In this document: positions 5,700-12,313 of the stretch, one piece after another
Layout of the letters: each line of letters opens with the position of its first letter
How positions within the stretch are numbered: the first letter of the stretch is position 1
NCBI GenBank assembly: GCA_030152585.1
Contig: JASLJC010000095.1
Span: forward strand, 1 to 12,947
DNA from: Savagea sp.
GTDB lineage: Bacteria; Bacillota; Bacilli; Bacillales_A; Planococcaceae
DNA length: 12,947 bases
Direction: 5' to 3'
Notes under the pieces: model-generated
Databases searched by the model: none
The model's input: the letters and a program-made list of their open reading frames with translations, nothing else
Told to the model about the DNA's origin: nothing
Made by a program: the position numbers and the translations under genes

Positions 5700-6881
5700 A
5701 TGACAGAAGGTAAAGATACAAAAATTTGGACGAAAAGTTTTATCGGTATATTTTTAACGCAACTATTTATATTTATTACGTTTTATGCATTGTTAACGAC
5801 ATTACCTCTTTACGTAATCGATGATTTAGGAGGTTCAGAGTCAAGTGCGGGGCTTGTCGTATCTTTTATGTTAGTTGCGGCTATACTCATTCGTCCATTT
5901 AGTCCGAAATTGTTAGATTTATTCGGTCAAAAAGTAGTACTTCGATTGAATGTACTCCTATTTTTAGTGACGACAGCACTTTATCTCGTTATGACTGATT
6001 TATACGCATTATATGCGGTCCGTTTTTTACACGGTATTTCGTTCGGAATATTGACGACTGTGACGGGGGCAATTGCTGCGTCTATTATTCCAGATAAACG
6101 AAAAGGAACGGGAATGGGTTATTTTGCGATGGCTATGAATTTAGCACTCGTGATCGGTCCGTTTGCAGGATTAGTTATCGTCCGTCATTTTTCATTTACG
6201 ATTTTATTCGTTATGTTAACGATACTTATGTTATTTAGTTTTATTTTTACGTGGATGATTCAAATTGCACGGCACGAACGTCCAAAAACGATGCGTTTTG
6301 CTTTAAAACCGAGTGATTTAATTGAAGTCCGCGCAATACCTGTCGGAATGATTATCGGACTTGTCGGATTTTCTTATGCGAGTATTTTATCATTCGTACC
6401 GGTATATGCTGAAGAAGTAGGATTAGTACAAGTAGCAAGTGCATTCTTTATCGTCTATGCCATATTTATGATAGCCTTTCGTTCGCCACTTGGCCGCTTA
6501 ATGGATGAAAAAGGAGGACCGTTCGTTTTAATTCCGAGCTTACTTATTTTTGGTATCGGTTTAATCGCATTAGGTTTCTCAACGACTCCCTTTTTCTTTT
6601 TATTTGCAGCTGCGTTGATCGGACTCGGGTACGGTTCTTTAATGCCCGGTTTTCAAACATTAGCTATTCAAAGTACGACGCCAAAACGAAGTAGTCATGC
6701 TTTATCGACATTTTTTATATTTTATGATGTCGGAATGGCACTCGGAGCTTATAGCTTAGGTGTCCTCGTTTCGACGCAAGGGTTTACGACGATGTATACC
6801 GCTAGCGGTAGTTTAATGTTCATCGCTTTTTTCGTTTTTCTTTATTTGTTACGCCGTCGCGTAAAAAAAGATAATTTGTGA
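5700..6881 (+). CDS. Major facilitator superfamily efflux transporter
   Basis: The 393-residue protein shows 12 hydrophobic segments in two halves, typical of MFS drug:H+ antiporters of the DHA1 type. Motif A is recognisable as RPFSPKLLDLFGQK (65-78) with a degenerate partner in the second half (SPLGRLMDEKGG). Motif B is RFLHGISFGI (108-117). Motif C is MNLALVIGPFAG (146-157), the proline/glycine kink typical of exporters. A charged cytoplasmic loop (ARHERPKTMR) separates the halves. The gene begins immediately after the marR stop, with GGATGATTAA as its binding site, so synthesis depends on marR translation. MarR control and motif C suggest export of a toxic compound. The substrate is not readable, and no clear terminator follows before the next promoter. 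Confidence 0.92.
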   Translation: MTEGKDTKIWTKSFIGIFLTQLFIFITFYALLTTLPLYVIDDLGGSESSAGLVVSFMLVAAILIRPFSPKLLDLFGQKVVLRLNVLLFLVTTALYLVMTDLYALYAVRFLHGISFGILTTVTGAIAASIIPDKRKGTGMGYFAMAMNLALVIGPFAGLVIVRHFSFTILFVMLTILMLFSFIFTWMIQIARHERPKTMRFALKPSDLIEVRAIPVGMIIGLVGFSYASILSFVPVYAEEVGLVQVASAFFIVYAIFMIAFRSPLGRLMDEKGGPFVLIPSLLIFGIGLIALGFSTTPFFFLFAAALIGLGYGSLMPGFQTLAIQSTTPKRSSHALSTFFIFYDVGMALGAYSLGVLVSTQGFTTMYTASGSLMFIAFFVFLYLLRRRVKKDNL

Positions 6882-6887
6882 TGAAAA

Positions 6888-6903
6888 TTTGATACAATAC
6901 GAA
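6888..6903 (+). promoter_or_regulatory. Extended -10 promoter of the lipoprotein gene
   Basis: TTTGATACAATACGAA contains TG-N-TACAAT (-10 at 6893-6898). No good -35 stands 17 bp upstream. The same 16 bases recur exactly at 8267-8282 upstream of the SulP gene. The start would be near 6905, giving a short leader. Confidence 0.6.
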
Positions 6904-6927
6904 TAATAAATCGAAAGGAATGATTGT

Positions 6928-7662
6928 ATGAAACGATATCGTCTTCTCGTTTTATTATTCGTTTTATTGCTGACAGCTTGTTCGCAAGAGCCGACACATC
7001 GGGATTGGTTTGAAGTCGGTAAAGAAGCGGTAAAAGAGCATAAATGGGAAGAAGCGAATCAAGCGTTTGAGCGTTCTTTAGCTATCCGAAAAACAGGAGA
7101 AGTGACAGAATGGCATCATAGGCTACAGTTTTACTTAGCGGCGCAACAAAGTTATTTAGAAGGCGATCGAGAAGAAGCTGAACAGTTGTTAGCGCGAGCG
7201 AAAGTGTTTGAGCCATTGCAAGAGGCGGTAGAACAATTTGAAAAAGAAATGAATCAAAAGAAAGCAGAGCAAGTAGTCAATGAAGAAAATCATACGTCAC
7301 AAGAAGTGACAGAACAAAAAGAAGAATGGCTTCCTAAAACACGCCCGTTATTAAAAAAAGAAGAGATGGAAGCTTTTCAAATGTTAGTAGAAGCGCATCG
7401 CCAACAACTTGAACAGACTGCCACACTAGAAACGTATGAACAAATAGTAGCAGATTGGTCGAGTCGCTTTGAGGCGATGTATGCGTTGTTAGTCCATACA
7501 CTACCAGAAGAAGAAGTGACGGTATTGAAAGAACAACAAAAAAGATGGATGCAAACGTACATAGAAGGCCGCTCTGAAAAAGAAGATCATGATCGTCTCT
7601 TATATGAAATCGAACAAAAACGTCAACGTGTTTTAGAGTGGATTGAAGTATACGGTTCTTGA
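6928..7662 (+). CDS. Helical (TPR-like) lipoprotein of unknown function
   Basis: The 244-residue protein begins MKRYR, followed by a Leu/Val-rich stretch and the lipobox LTAC (15-18), so Cys18 should be lipidated and the protein anchored outside the membrane. Residues 25-95 look like two tetratricopeptide-type helical pairs (WFEVGKEAVKEHKWEEANQAFERSLAI, then a second pair with YLEGDREEAEQLLARA). A Glu/Lys/Gln-rich, probably coiled linker runs from about 95 to 145. The C-terminal part is helical. Its EEEVTVLKEQQKRWMQTY segment is loosely like LprI-type lysozyme-inhibitor motifs, but the match is weak and the Cys residues of that family are missing. ATG 6928 follows AAAGGA. It stands alone between the MFS and yjdM genes, each with its own promoter. 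The function is unknown. Confidence 0.8.
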   Translation: MKRYRLLVLLFVLLLTACSQEPTHRDWFEVGKEAVKEHKWEEANQAFERSLAIRKTGEVTEWHHRLQFYLAAQQSYLEGDREEAEQLLARAKVFEPLQEAVEQFEKEMNQKKAEQVVNEENHTSQEVTEQKEEWLPKTRPLLKKEEMEAFQMLVEAHRQQLEQTATLETYEQIVADWSSRFEAMYALLVHTLPEEEVTVLKEQQKRWMQTYIEGRSEKEDHDRLLYEIEQKRQRVLEWIEVYGS

Positions 7663-7714
7663 ACCAATTGTCACAAAGACATTCTTTTTTATGATAATTT
7701 CCAAAAAATGATGG

Positions 7715-7743
7715 ATGACGGAATCGACAAACGCCGTTATAAT
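7715..7743 (+). promoter_or_regulatory. Promoter of the yjdM-type gene
   Basis: The -35 is ATGACG (7715-7720), the spacer is 17 bp, and the -10 is a perfect TATAAT (7738-7743). A strong GAGGAGG site (7761-7767) precedes ATG 7776 by 8 nt. Confidence 0.7.
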
Positions 7744-7775
7744 AGGGAAAGTGAAGAAGAGAGGAGGAAAAAGAA

Positions 7776-8108
7776 ATGCCAGATTGTCCAAAATGTGGTT
7801 CTACTTATGTATATGAAGATCGTGATTTGCTCGTTTGTCCAGAGTGTGCTTATGAATGGAACCCAAATGAAGTAGAAGTAGAAGAAACAGAAGAACGTGT
7901 ATGGAAAGATGCACACGGTAACATTTTACAAGATGGGGATACAGTAACGGTGATCCAAGACTTGAAAGTAAAAGGTGCCAAAGATCCGATTAAACGAGGT
8001 ACAACTGTAAAAAACATTCGTTTAAAAGAAGGCGATCATGATATCGATTGCAAAGTACCAGGATTCGGTGCGATGGAATTGAAAACACAGTTTGTTAAAA
8101 AAATATAA
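7776..8108 (+). CDS. yjdM: YjdM/PhnA-family zinc-ribbon protein
   Basis: The 110-residue protein matches the PhnA/YjdM family along its whole length. An N-terminal zinc ribbon (C4-x2-C7 and C21-x2-C24) is followed by a small acidic linker. The conserved C-terminal domain includes DGDTVTVIQDLKVKGA, RGTTVKNIRL, GDHDIDCKVPGFGAM and the FVKKI end. The name PhnA is historical: this family is found near phosphonate genes in Escherichia coli but is not the phosphonoacetate hydrolase, and its biochemical role is not settled. Nothing in this neighbourhood concerns phosphonates. It is monocistronic here, with its own promoter and a double terminator. Identity is secure at family level; the function is not. 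Confidence 0.93.
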   Translation: MPDCPKCGSTYVYEDRDLLVCPECAYEWNPNEVEVEETEERVWKDAHGNILQDGDTVTVIQDLKVKGAKDPIKRGTTVKNIRLKEGDHDIDCKVPGFGAMELKTQFVKKI

Positions 8109-8115
8109 GATGTCA

Positions 8116-8138
8116 AAAAAGTGCCCATGACACTTTTT
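8116..8138 (+). terminator. First terminator hairpin after yjdM
   Basis: AAAAAGTG (8116-8123) pairs with CACTTTTT (8131-8138) around a 7-base loop, 8 bases after the stop codon. An alternative TGTCA/TGACA pairing is also possible. Confidence 0.65.
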
Positions 8139-8180
8139 AAGAACGTATGAAATCAAACTCTGATTTCATACGTTCTTTTA
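8139..8180. terminator. Second terminator hairpin, 17-bp stem
   Basis: The arms 8139-8155 and 8161-8177 are perfectly complementary around the loop AACTC and are followed by a short T-rich tail. The inner ATGAAATCA/TGATTTCAT core and the flanking CG pairs are the same as in the terminator at 1618-1648. Confidence 0.85.
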
Positions 8181-8359
8181 TTAGAAGTCGTTCGTGATGA
8201 GAAAGAATGAAAAAAGAATAATCCTCTTTGAGACGAACAAAGTGTCACTTCCTAAAACGATATCTTTTTGATACAATACGAACCATCATAGATTACGATT
8301 ATACTGAAACCGTAGTCATTGTTTAAGAAAGAATGCAAAGAAAGAGAAAGAGGAATCAA
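8178..8359 (+). other. Intergenic leader region of the SulP operon
   Basis: No gene is visible here. The stretch holds the extended -10 promoter at 8267-8282 and a second possible -10 (TATACT, 8300-8305) without a good -35. The weakly supported upstream ATG at 8333 is also here. The leader from the first promoter would be about 75 nt; I see no riboswitch-like fold. Confidence 0.5.
8267..8282 (+). promoter_or_regulatory. Extended -10 promoter of sulP-usp
   Basis: TTTGATACAATACGAA carries TG-N-TACAAT (-10 at 8272-8277), identical over 16 bases to the promoter at 6888-6903. The -35 region is poor in both cases. Confidence 0.55.
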
Positions 8360-9778
8360 ATGCAGCAGACATTAAAAGAACAATGGTTTGGAAATGTGAG
8401 AAATGATTTATTAGCAGGCGTCGTTATTGCACTTGCTCTTATTCCTGAATCGCTCGCTTTTTCGATTATCGTCGGAGTCGATCCGATGATAGGGCTTTAC
8501 GCTTCAATGATTATGGCCATTATGATAGCTTTCGTCGGAGGACGCCCAGGCATGATTTCGGCTGCAACAGGTGCGATGGCACTCGTTCTTGCGCCACTTG
8601 TTCGTGATTATGGAGTAGAATATTTATTTGCCGTAACGATTTTAACTGGAATCGTTCAAGTCGTATTCGGCCTACTCGGTATAACGAAATTAATGCGTTT
8701 CGTTCCAAATAGCGTAATGATAGGATTTGTCAACGCTCTCGGAATCTTAATATTCGTGACGCAAGTGCCGCATTTTATAGGAGAAAGTATGACGACGTAC
8801 GTTTATATCGGGTTAACATTATTACTCATTTATCTTTTGCCAAAATGGGTTAAATGGATTCCGGCTCCGTTGATCGCCGTCGTTGCATTAACGTTTGCGG
8901 CACTCGTATCGGGGGCTGAAATGAAAACAATAGGTGATGCAGGTACGATTTCAGCAACGTTACCGAGCTTACTTATGCCGAATGTTCCGTGGACGTGGGA
9001 GACATTATCTATTTTGCTTCCATATGCGATTGCGTTAGCTATTGTCGGATTGTTAGAATCGCTCTTAACCGCTTCGGTGCTCGATGATCTGACTGAAACT
9101 ACTAGTAATAAAACGAAAGAAGCATGTGGACAAGGAATCGCTAACGTTGTGAACGGATTTTTTGGCGGTATGGCAGGATGTGCGCTTATCGGCCAATCTA
9201 TCATGAATGTCAAAGCAGGCGGTCGAGGACGTTTATCAACACTAACAGCAGGCGTTACGCTCGTTCTATTCGTCGTTTTACTCGGATCATATGTCATGTT
9301 GATTCCGATGCCGATACTTGTCGGTATTATGATTACGGTCAGTATTGCAACATTTAATTGGCAAACGTTTCGATTCGTTCGTCAAGCACCGACATCTGAA
9401 ACGTTCGTCATGTTATTAACAGTTGGCTTAACGTTATGGACGCATAACTTAGCATTCGGTGTCATCACCGGCGTACTCGTCAGTGCGTTAATGTTCGTCG
9501 GCAAGATGTCACGTATTCAAATCGAACGAAAAGGTCATCATTACTTCGTACACGGTCCTTTATTTTTTGCTTCGACGACGGCGTTTATCGATTCGTTTGA
9601 TGATGTAAAATCGTCTCATATTACGATCGACTTTACATCGAGTCAATTATCGGATGAATCTGCGGTTGGAGCGTTATTAAAATTGGAACGAATTTTACAT
9701 GACAAAGGAATTTCTGTGACAATCGTTGGTTTAAATGAAAGTAGTCAACGATTGTATGATAAACTATTCGTATCATAG
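8360..9778 (+). CDS. SulP-family inorganic anion transporter with STAS domain
   Basis: The 472-residue protein belongs to the shorter SulP group found in Bacillales. The membrane domain opens with WFGNVRNDLLAGVVIALALIPESLAFSI, the SulP entry signature. It continues through GGRPGMISAATGAMAL and the conserved GLLESLLTASVLDD, and then GGMAGCALIGQSIMNVKAGGRGRLS. A C-terminal STAS domain from about residue 390 includes the strand-loop IDFTSSQLSDESAV. These carriers move sulfate, bicarbonate or related anions; STAS domains regulate them. I chose ATG 8360, with AAAGAGG 6 nt upstream. ATG 8333 would add nine basic residues and has only a weak site. The gene is followed after 15 bases by a universal stress protein gene, a frequent pairing for this subgroup that suggests transport tuned to energy or stress. 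The actual anion is unknown. Confidence 0.94.
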   Translation: MQQTLKEQWFGNVRNDLLAGVVIALALIPESLAFSIIVGVDPMIGLYASMIMAIMIAFVGGRPGMISAATGAMALVLAPLVRDYGVEYLFAVTILTGIVQVVFGLLGITKLMRFVPNSVMIGFVNALGILIFVTQVPHFIGESMTTYVYIGLTLLLIYLLPKWVKWIPAPLIAVVALTFAALVSGAEMKTIGDAGTISATLPSLLMPNVPWTWETLSILLPYAIALAIVGLLESLLTASVLDDLTETTSNKTKEACGQGIANVVNGFFGGMAGCALIGQSIMNVKAGGRGRLSTLTAGVTLVLFVVLLGSYVMLIPMPILVGIMITVSIATFNWQTFRFVRQAPTSETFVMLLTVGLTLWTHNLAFGVITGVLVSALMFVGKMSRIQIERKGHHYFVHGPLFFASTTAFIDSFDDVKSSHITIDFTSSQLSDESAVGALLKLERILHDKGISVTIVGLNESSQRLYDKLFVS

Positions 9779-9793
9779 TGAGGGGGGATGACG

Positions 9794-10210
9794 ATGACAC
9801 AACGTATCATCGTTGCGATTGACGGTTCAGAAAATAGTTACCGAGCAGGAGAAGAAGCGATCGATTTGGCAAAATGCCATGAAGGTAGCGTTCTCAATAT
9901 TATCACCGTGGCCAATATTCACGATGCCAAAGATGATATTTTACGCGTCGGAGCAGCAGGTTTAGAAGTGGAACGTCGCCAAAAAACATATCCGTTAGAA
10001 CAGCGTTGTCAAGAAGAAAATGTCGCTTATGAGGTGAACATTTTACACGGTGAGCCTGCAATTGAAATCGTCCGACATGCAAAAGAGACGAAAGCGTCAA
10101 AAATTGTCGTCGGTACACAAGGTAAAAGTGCCTTTCAAGAGATGTTTGTCGGTAGTGTGAGCAAACAAGTTATTAAAAAATCACCGTGTACAGTCGTACT
10201 CGTGAAGTAA
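9794..10210 (+). CDS. Universal stress protein (UspA family, ATP-binding type)
   Basis: The 138-residue single-domain Usp starts MTQRIIVAIDGSENS, the standard first strand with the Asp that contacts adenine nucleotide. It carries the ATP-binding signature G-x2-G-x9-G-S as G107, G110, G120 and S121, so it should bind ATP. The end, SPCTVVLVK, is the typical last strand. I start at ATG 9794 because the G-rich site (GAGGGGGG, 9781-9787) leaves proper spacing. The in-frame ATG at 9788 directly abuts that site. It is co-transcribed with the SulP transporter and ends at a strong terminator. In context it may modulate the transporter, but this is inferred from operon structure only. Confidence 0.93.
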   Translation: MTQRIIVAIDGSENSYRAGEEAIDLAKCHEGSVLNIITVANIHDAKDDILRVGAAGLEVERRQKTYPLEQRCQEENVAYEVNILHGEPAIEIVRHAKETKASKIVVGTQGKSAFQEMFVGSVSKQVIKKSPCTVVLVK

Positions 10211-10222
10211 ATGATGTACTAT

Positions 10223-10254
10223 AAAGGTATGACGATAATCGTCATACCTTTTTT
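10223..10254 (+). terminator. Strong Rho-independent terminator of sulP-usp
   Basis: The 13-bp perfect stem (10223-10235 with 10239-10251) has a TAA loop and runs into six T residues. It starts 12 bases after the usp stop. Confidence 0.95.
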
Positions 10255-10299
10255 CAAAGTGTCCTCATGTATAGCGTAGAAAGAAAAGGAGCGAAAACA

Positions 10300-10638
10300 G
10301 TGAAGAAAATAAGTGTAGCTGCAGCTATCGCGAGTCTCTTTTTCCTTTCTGCTTGTCAATATAAAGAACCACTTGTCGATCCTCAACGTTTAGAGCAAGT
10401 CGCAAAAGAAGTAGGATTAGGCGAAACGAGTAGTATTTACGACGATACACCGTCACCTGTACTAGAAGAACTAGAACAAGTAGAAGGAAGTTGGGAAGAA
10501 AAATTACAAAGCATCCAAACTGTTGAAGAAGCGGAGCAATATCGCGAAGCTATTCAACAGGCGGATGATATTTCCGAACAAATGAAGGAACAACTTTCAA
10601 AGCGTGCACTCGAAAAAGCAAAACAAAAGGGAACGTAA
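10300..10638 (+). CDS. Small lipoprotein of unknown function
   Basis: This frame encodes 112 residues from GTG 10300, which follows AAAGGAG with 8 nt spacing. An upstream ATG at 10267 would add 11 residues before the signal peptide and put the binding site inside the gene. MKKISVAAAIASLFFLSAC is a clear lipoprotein signal with lipobox LSAC (16-19), so Cys19 should be lipidated. The mature part is acidic and helical, rich in Glu and Gln, with a likely coiled region from about 55 to the basic end (RALEKAKQKGT). I do not recognise a family. It sits between the usp terminator and the EAL gene, which has its own promoter 11 bases after this stop, so the two need not be co-regulated. Read-through could still link them. 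Confidence 0.78.
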   Translation: MKKISVAAAIASLFFLSACQYKEPLVDPQRLEQVAKEVGLGETSSIYDDTPSPVLEELEQVEGSWEEKLQSIQTVEEAEQYREAIQQADDISEQMKEQLSKRALEKAKQKGT

Positions 10639-10648
10639 AAACGAAAAA

Positions 10649-10678
10649 TTTACACAAACTTTATCATTTCTTTATACT
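10649..10678 (+). promoter_or_regulatory. Promoter of the EAL-domain gene
   Basis: The -35 is TTTACA (10649-10654), the spacer is 18 bp, and the -10 is TATACT (10673-10678). The start would be near 10685. The gene has a strong AGAGGAGG site (10711-10718), 6 nt before ATG 10725. Confidence 0.7.
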
Positions 10679-10724
10679 ACCTCTACACTAGAACGATATA
10701 TTAAAGTTCAAGAGGAGGTATCAT

Positions 10725-11897
10725 ATGGAAATTTTATTTCAACATATTTTGCAACAACGTTTTATTCGAATCGTTTTTCAGCCGATCGTATCGTTGCAAG
10801 ATGGACAAATTATCGGTTATGAAGCTTTGACGAGAGGACCTCATCAAACAGTATTCGAAAATCCAGAGACATTATTTACATATGCAACAGAACAGCAACA
10901 ATTATGGGAATTAGAATCGATTTGTCGAACAGAAGCATTGCAACAGTTTGCGAAGAGAAAATGGTCAGGCAAATTATTTTTAAATGTGAATCCGAATATT
11001 ATGTCGGATGAAAAGTTTCGATCAGGTTTTACGAAATCTTATTTAGAACAGTATGGCATAGCGCCTGAGCGAATCGTTTTTGAAGTGACCGAAAAAGAAG
11101 CTATTCGAGATGTCGAGCAGTTTCAACGTGTCGTTACCCATTACAAAGAACAAGCGTATGAAGTTGCAATCGACGACGTCGGTTCAGGTTATTCAGGACT
11201 CAATTTAATTACTGATATACGTCCACACGTTTTAAAATTAGACGGACATTTAACGTATCGGATTGATGAAGATTTTATGAAGCAATCGCTCGTAAGAAGT
11301 CTTGTGTCCTTCGCACGTGCTGCTCGTTGCCGAATTGTTGCAGAAGGAATTGAAACAGAAGCAGCCTTCCGTACGTTAGTAGAGTTAGGTGTCGATTACG
11401 GACAAGGTTATTGGATCAGTCGACCAGCAGAACGTCCAATATTGACAGAATCATTTCAACAATTTATGAAACGAGACCGCCCATTACATACGACGACACT
11501 TATTCAATATGTCGAACCGGTTCACCGAGGCGAACCGATTCCATTTTCTACAACGTTAGCGTATTATCCGATTTGTGAAGGGAAAACGATCACTCATTTA
11601 GCGACAAGTCGGCCCACTGATACTCAGCGTCATATCCATTTGTCGACACCGTCAATGATCGATGCACAGACGACAGCAGTTCGAATGTTAGAACGTGCAC
11701 TTATGCGTCCGGTGTCGACGCGACTCGACCCGCTCATCGTGATGCATAGAGGCGAATATATTGGTTTAGTAACGATGGATACGTTAGTAGCTGAAGTGTT
11801 GTTAAAAACGAATGACATATTCTTTTTTTCGATGGAAGAAGAACGCCGTCTCCCCCCTTTTTCGGCAGAGGAAAAGAATGAGTCAATCCGTGTCTGA
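10725..11897 (+). CDS. EAL-domain cyclic-di-GMP phosphodiesterase with CBS-like C-terminus
   Basis: The 390-residue protein has no membrane segment, so it is cytosolic. Residues 7-235 form an EAL domain that should cut c-di-GMP to pGpG. All the key residues are present: the EAL motif E33-A-L35, N87 in LFLNVNPN, E120 in FEVTEKEA, D150-D151 in AIDDVGSGYSGL, K171 in LKLDG, E207 and E210 in VAEGIET, and Q227 in YGQGYW. It is therefore probably active. The C-terminal 150 residues include RLDPLIVMHRGEYIGLVTMDTLVAEVL, matching the end of a CBS module, with a degenerate half before it. CBS modules usually sense adenine nucleotides. There is no GGDEF domain. It differs from Bacillus YkuI, whose tail is PAS-like. 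It stands alone and probably terminates in the inverted-repeat element downstream. Confidence 0.93.
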   Translation: MEILFQHILQQRFIRIVFQPIVSLQDGQIIGYEALTRGPHQTVFENPETLFTYATEQQQLWELESICRTEALQQFAKRKWSGKLFLNVNPNIMSDEKFRSGFTKSYLEQYGIAPERIVFEVTEKEAIRDVEQFQRVVTHYKEQAYEVAIDDVGSGYSGLNLITDIRPHVLKLDGHLTYRIDEDFMKQSLVRSLVSFARAARCRIVAEGIETEAAFRTLVELGVDYGQGYWISRPAERPILTESFQQFMKRDRPLHTTTLIQYVEPVHRGEPIPFSTTLAYYPICEGKTITHLATSRPTDTQRHIHLSTPSMIDAQTTAVRMLERALMRPVSTRLDPLIVMHRGEYIGLVTMDTLVAEVLLKTNDIFFFSMEEERRLPPFSAEEKNESIRV

Positions 11898-11952
11898 GTT
11901 GATTATGTTCACAGTTGAACGAAAAGAGGCTGGGACAAAACCTAGCCAAATA

Positions 11953-11998
11953 AAAACCCAGTATCCGTTTATTTTTAAATAGGTGGATACTGGGTTTT
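11953..11998 (+). terminator. Probable terminator of the EAL gene inside the repeat element
   Basis: AAAACCCAGTATCC (11953-11966) pairs with GGATACTGGGTTTT (11985-11998), with an additional TTTA/TAAA closure in the loop. The T-tract is short and interrupted, so efficiency is uncertain. Confidence 0.6.
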
Positions 11999-12195
11999 AT
12001 CGGTTTTATAATATTTGTTGGGGTTTCTACACAATTCCACACGCATGCAGGACGTGAGGCTCGCTTTCAACTTCCCAATCAAGTTTTTTCCGGGAACTTG
12101 CTTGGGGAATTGGAAGAGTTCGCAATCCCGCTGGCGTTCGCAAATCCGTACGGAATTGCGTGCATAAAAAGAAGCAAAATATTTCGATTCAATTA

Positions 12196-12233
12196 AAAAG
12201 ACACTTGAAACTTTAATCATTCAAGTGTCTTTT
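12196..12233. terminator. Bidirectional terminator-like hairpin inside the repeat element
   Basis: AAAAGACACTTGAA (12196-12209) pairs with TTCAAGTGTCTTTT (12220-12233) around a 10-base loop. T-rich stretches follow on both strands, so it could stop read-through from either convergent side. Confidence 0.65.
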
Positions 12234-12281
12234 CTTATTTAGAGACTGTTTTGTCCCAGCCTCTTTTCTTCGTTCATTATG

Positions 12282-12307
12282 TAAAAAGGTAACGAAGCCG
12301 CTACCTT
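12282..12307 (-). terminator. Rho-independent terminator of the cold-shock gene
   Basis: On the minus strand AAGGTA (12307-12302) pairs with TACCTT (12291-12286), extended by three inner pairs including one G-U around a GCTT loop, and is followed by T residues. It begins 7 bases after the csp stop. Confidence 0.8.
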
Positions 12308-12313
12308 AATGTT

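Larger units (their letters stand above)
11921..12268. repeat. 348-bp structured non-coding element with 21-bp perfect terminal inverted repeats
   Basis: Positions 11921-11941 and 12248-12268 are perfect inverted copies with the core GAGGCTGGGACAAAA. Nested between them are three structures. One is a 14-bp hairpin (11953-11966/11985-11998). The second is a long stem (about 12028-12038 with 12152-12162, one mismatch) enclosing a bulged hairpin at 12071-12116 and the palindrome-centred hairpin CCGTACGG at 12146-12153. The third is a 14-bp hairpin (12196-12209/12220-12233). The middle is richer in G+C than its flanks. Minus-strand ORFs across it have no binding sites or family features. It lies between convergent genes. 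Related GAGGCTGGGACA arms are, to my memory, common near terminators in low-GC Bacillota. Whether it is a MITE-like repeat or a structured RNA is open. Confidence 0.8.

Noticed and set aside
8830..9297. 155-codon minus-strand ORF inside the SulP gene
   Set aside because: It is fully antisense to conserved transporter sequence, with no binding site and no family features; it is a shadow of the true frame.
10604..10822. 72-codon plus-strand ORF overlapping the small lipoprotein and the EAL gene start
   Set aside because: It spans a promoter and a strong Shine-Dalgarno site in another frame and shows no protein features.
11734..12220. Minus-strand ORFs of 81 and 102 codons across the inverted-repeat element
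   Set aside because: They lack ribosome binding sites, run through hairpins and the repeat arms, and one overlaps the end of the EAL gene. They look like translation of a non-coding repeat.
11921..12268. Insertion sequence call for the inverted-repeat element
   Set aside because: No transposase ORF and no clear target-site duplication are visible, so I list it as a repeat and not as a mobile element.
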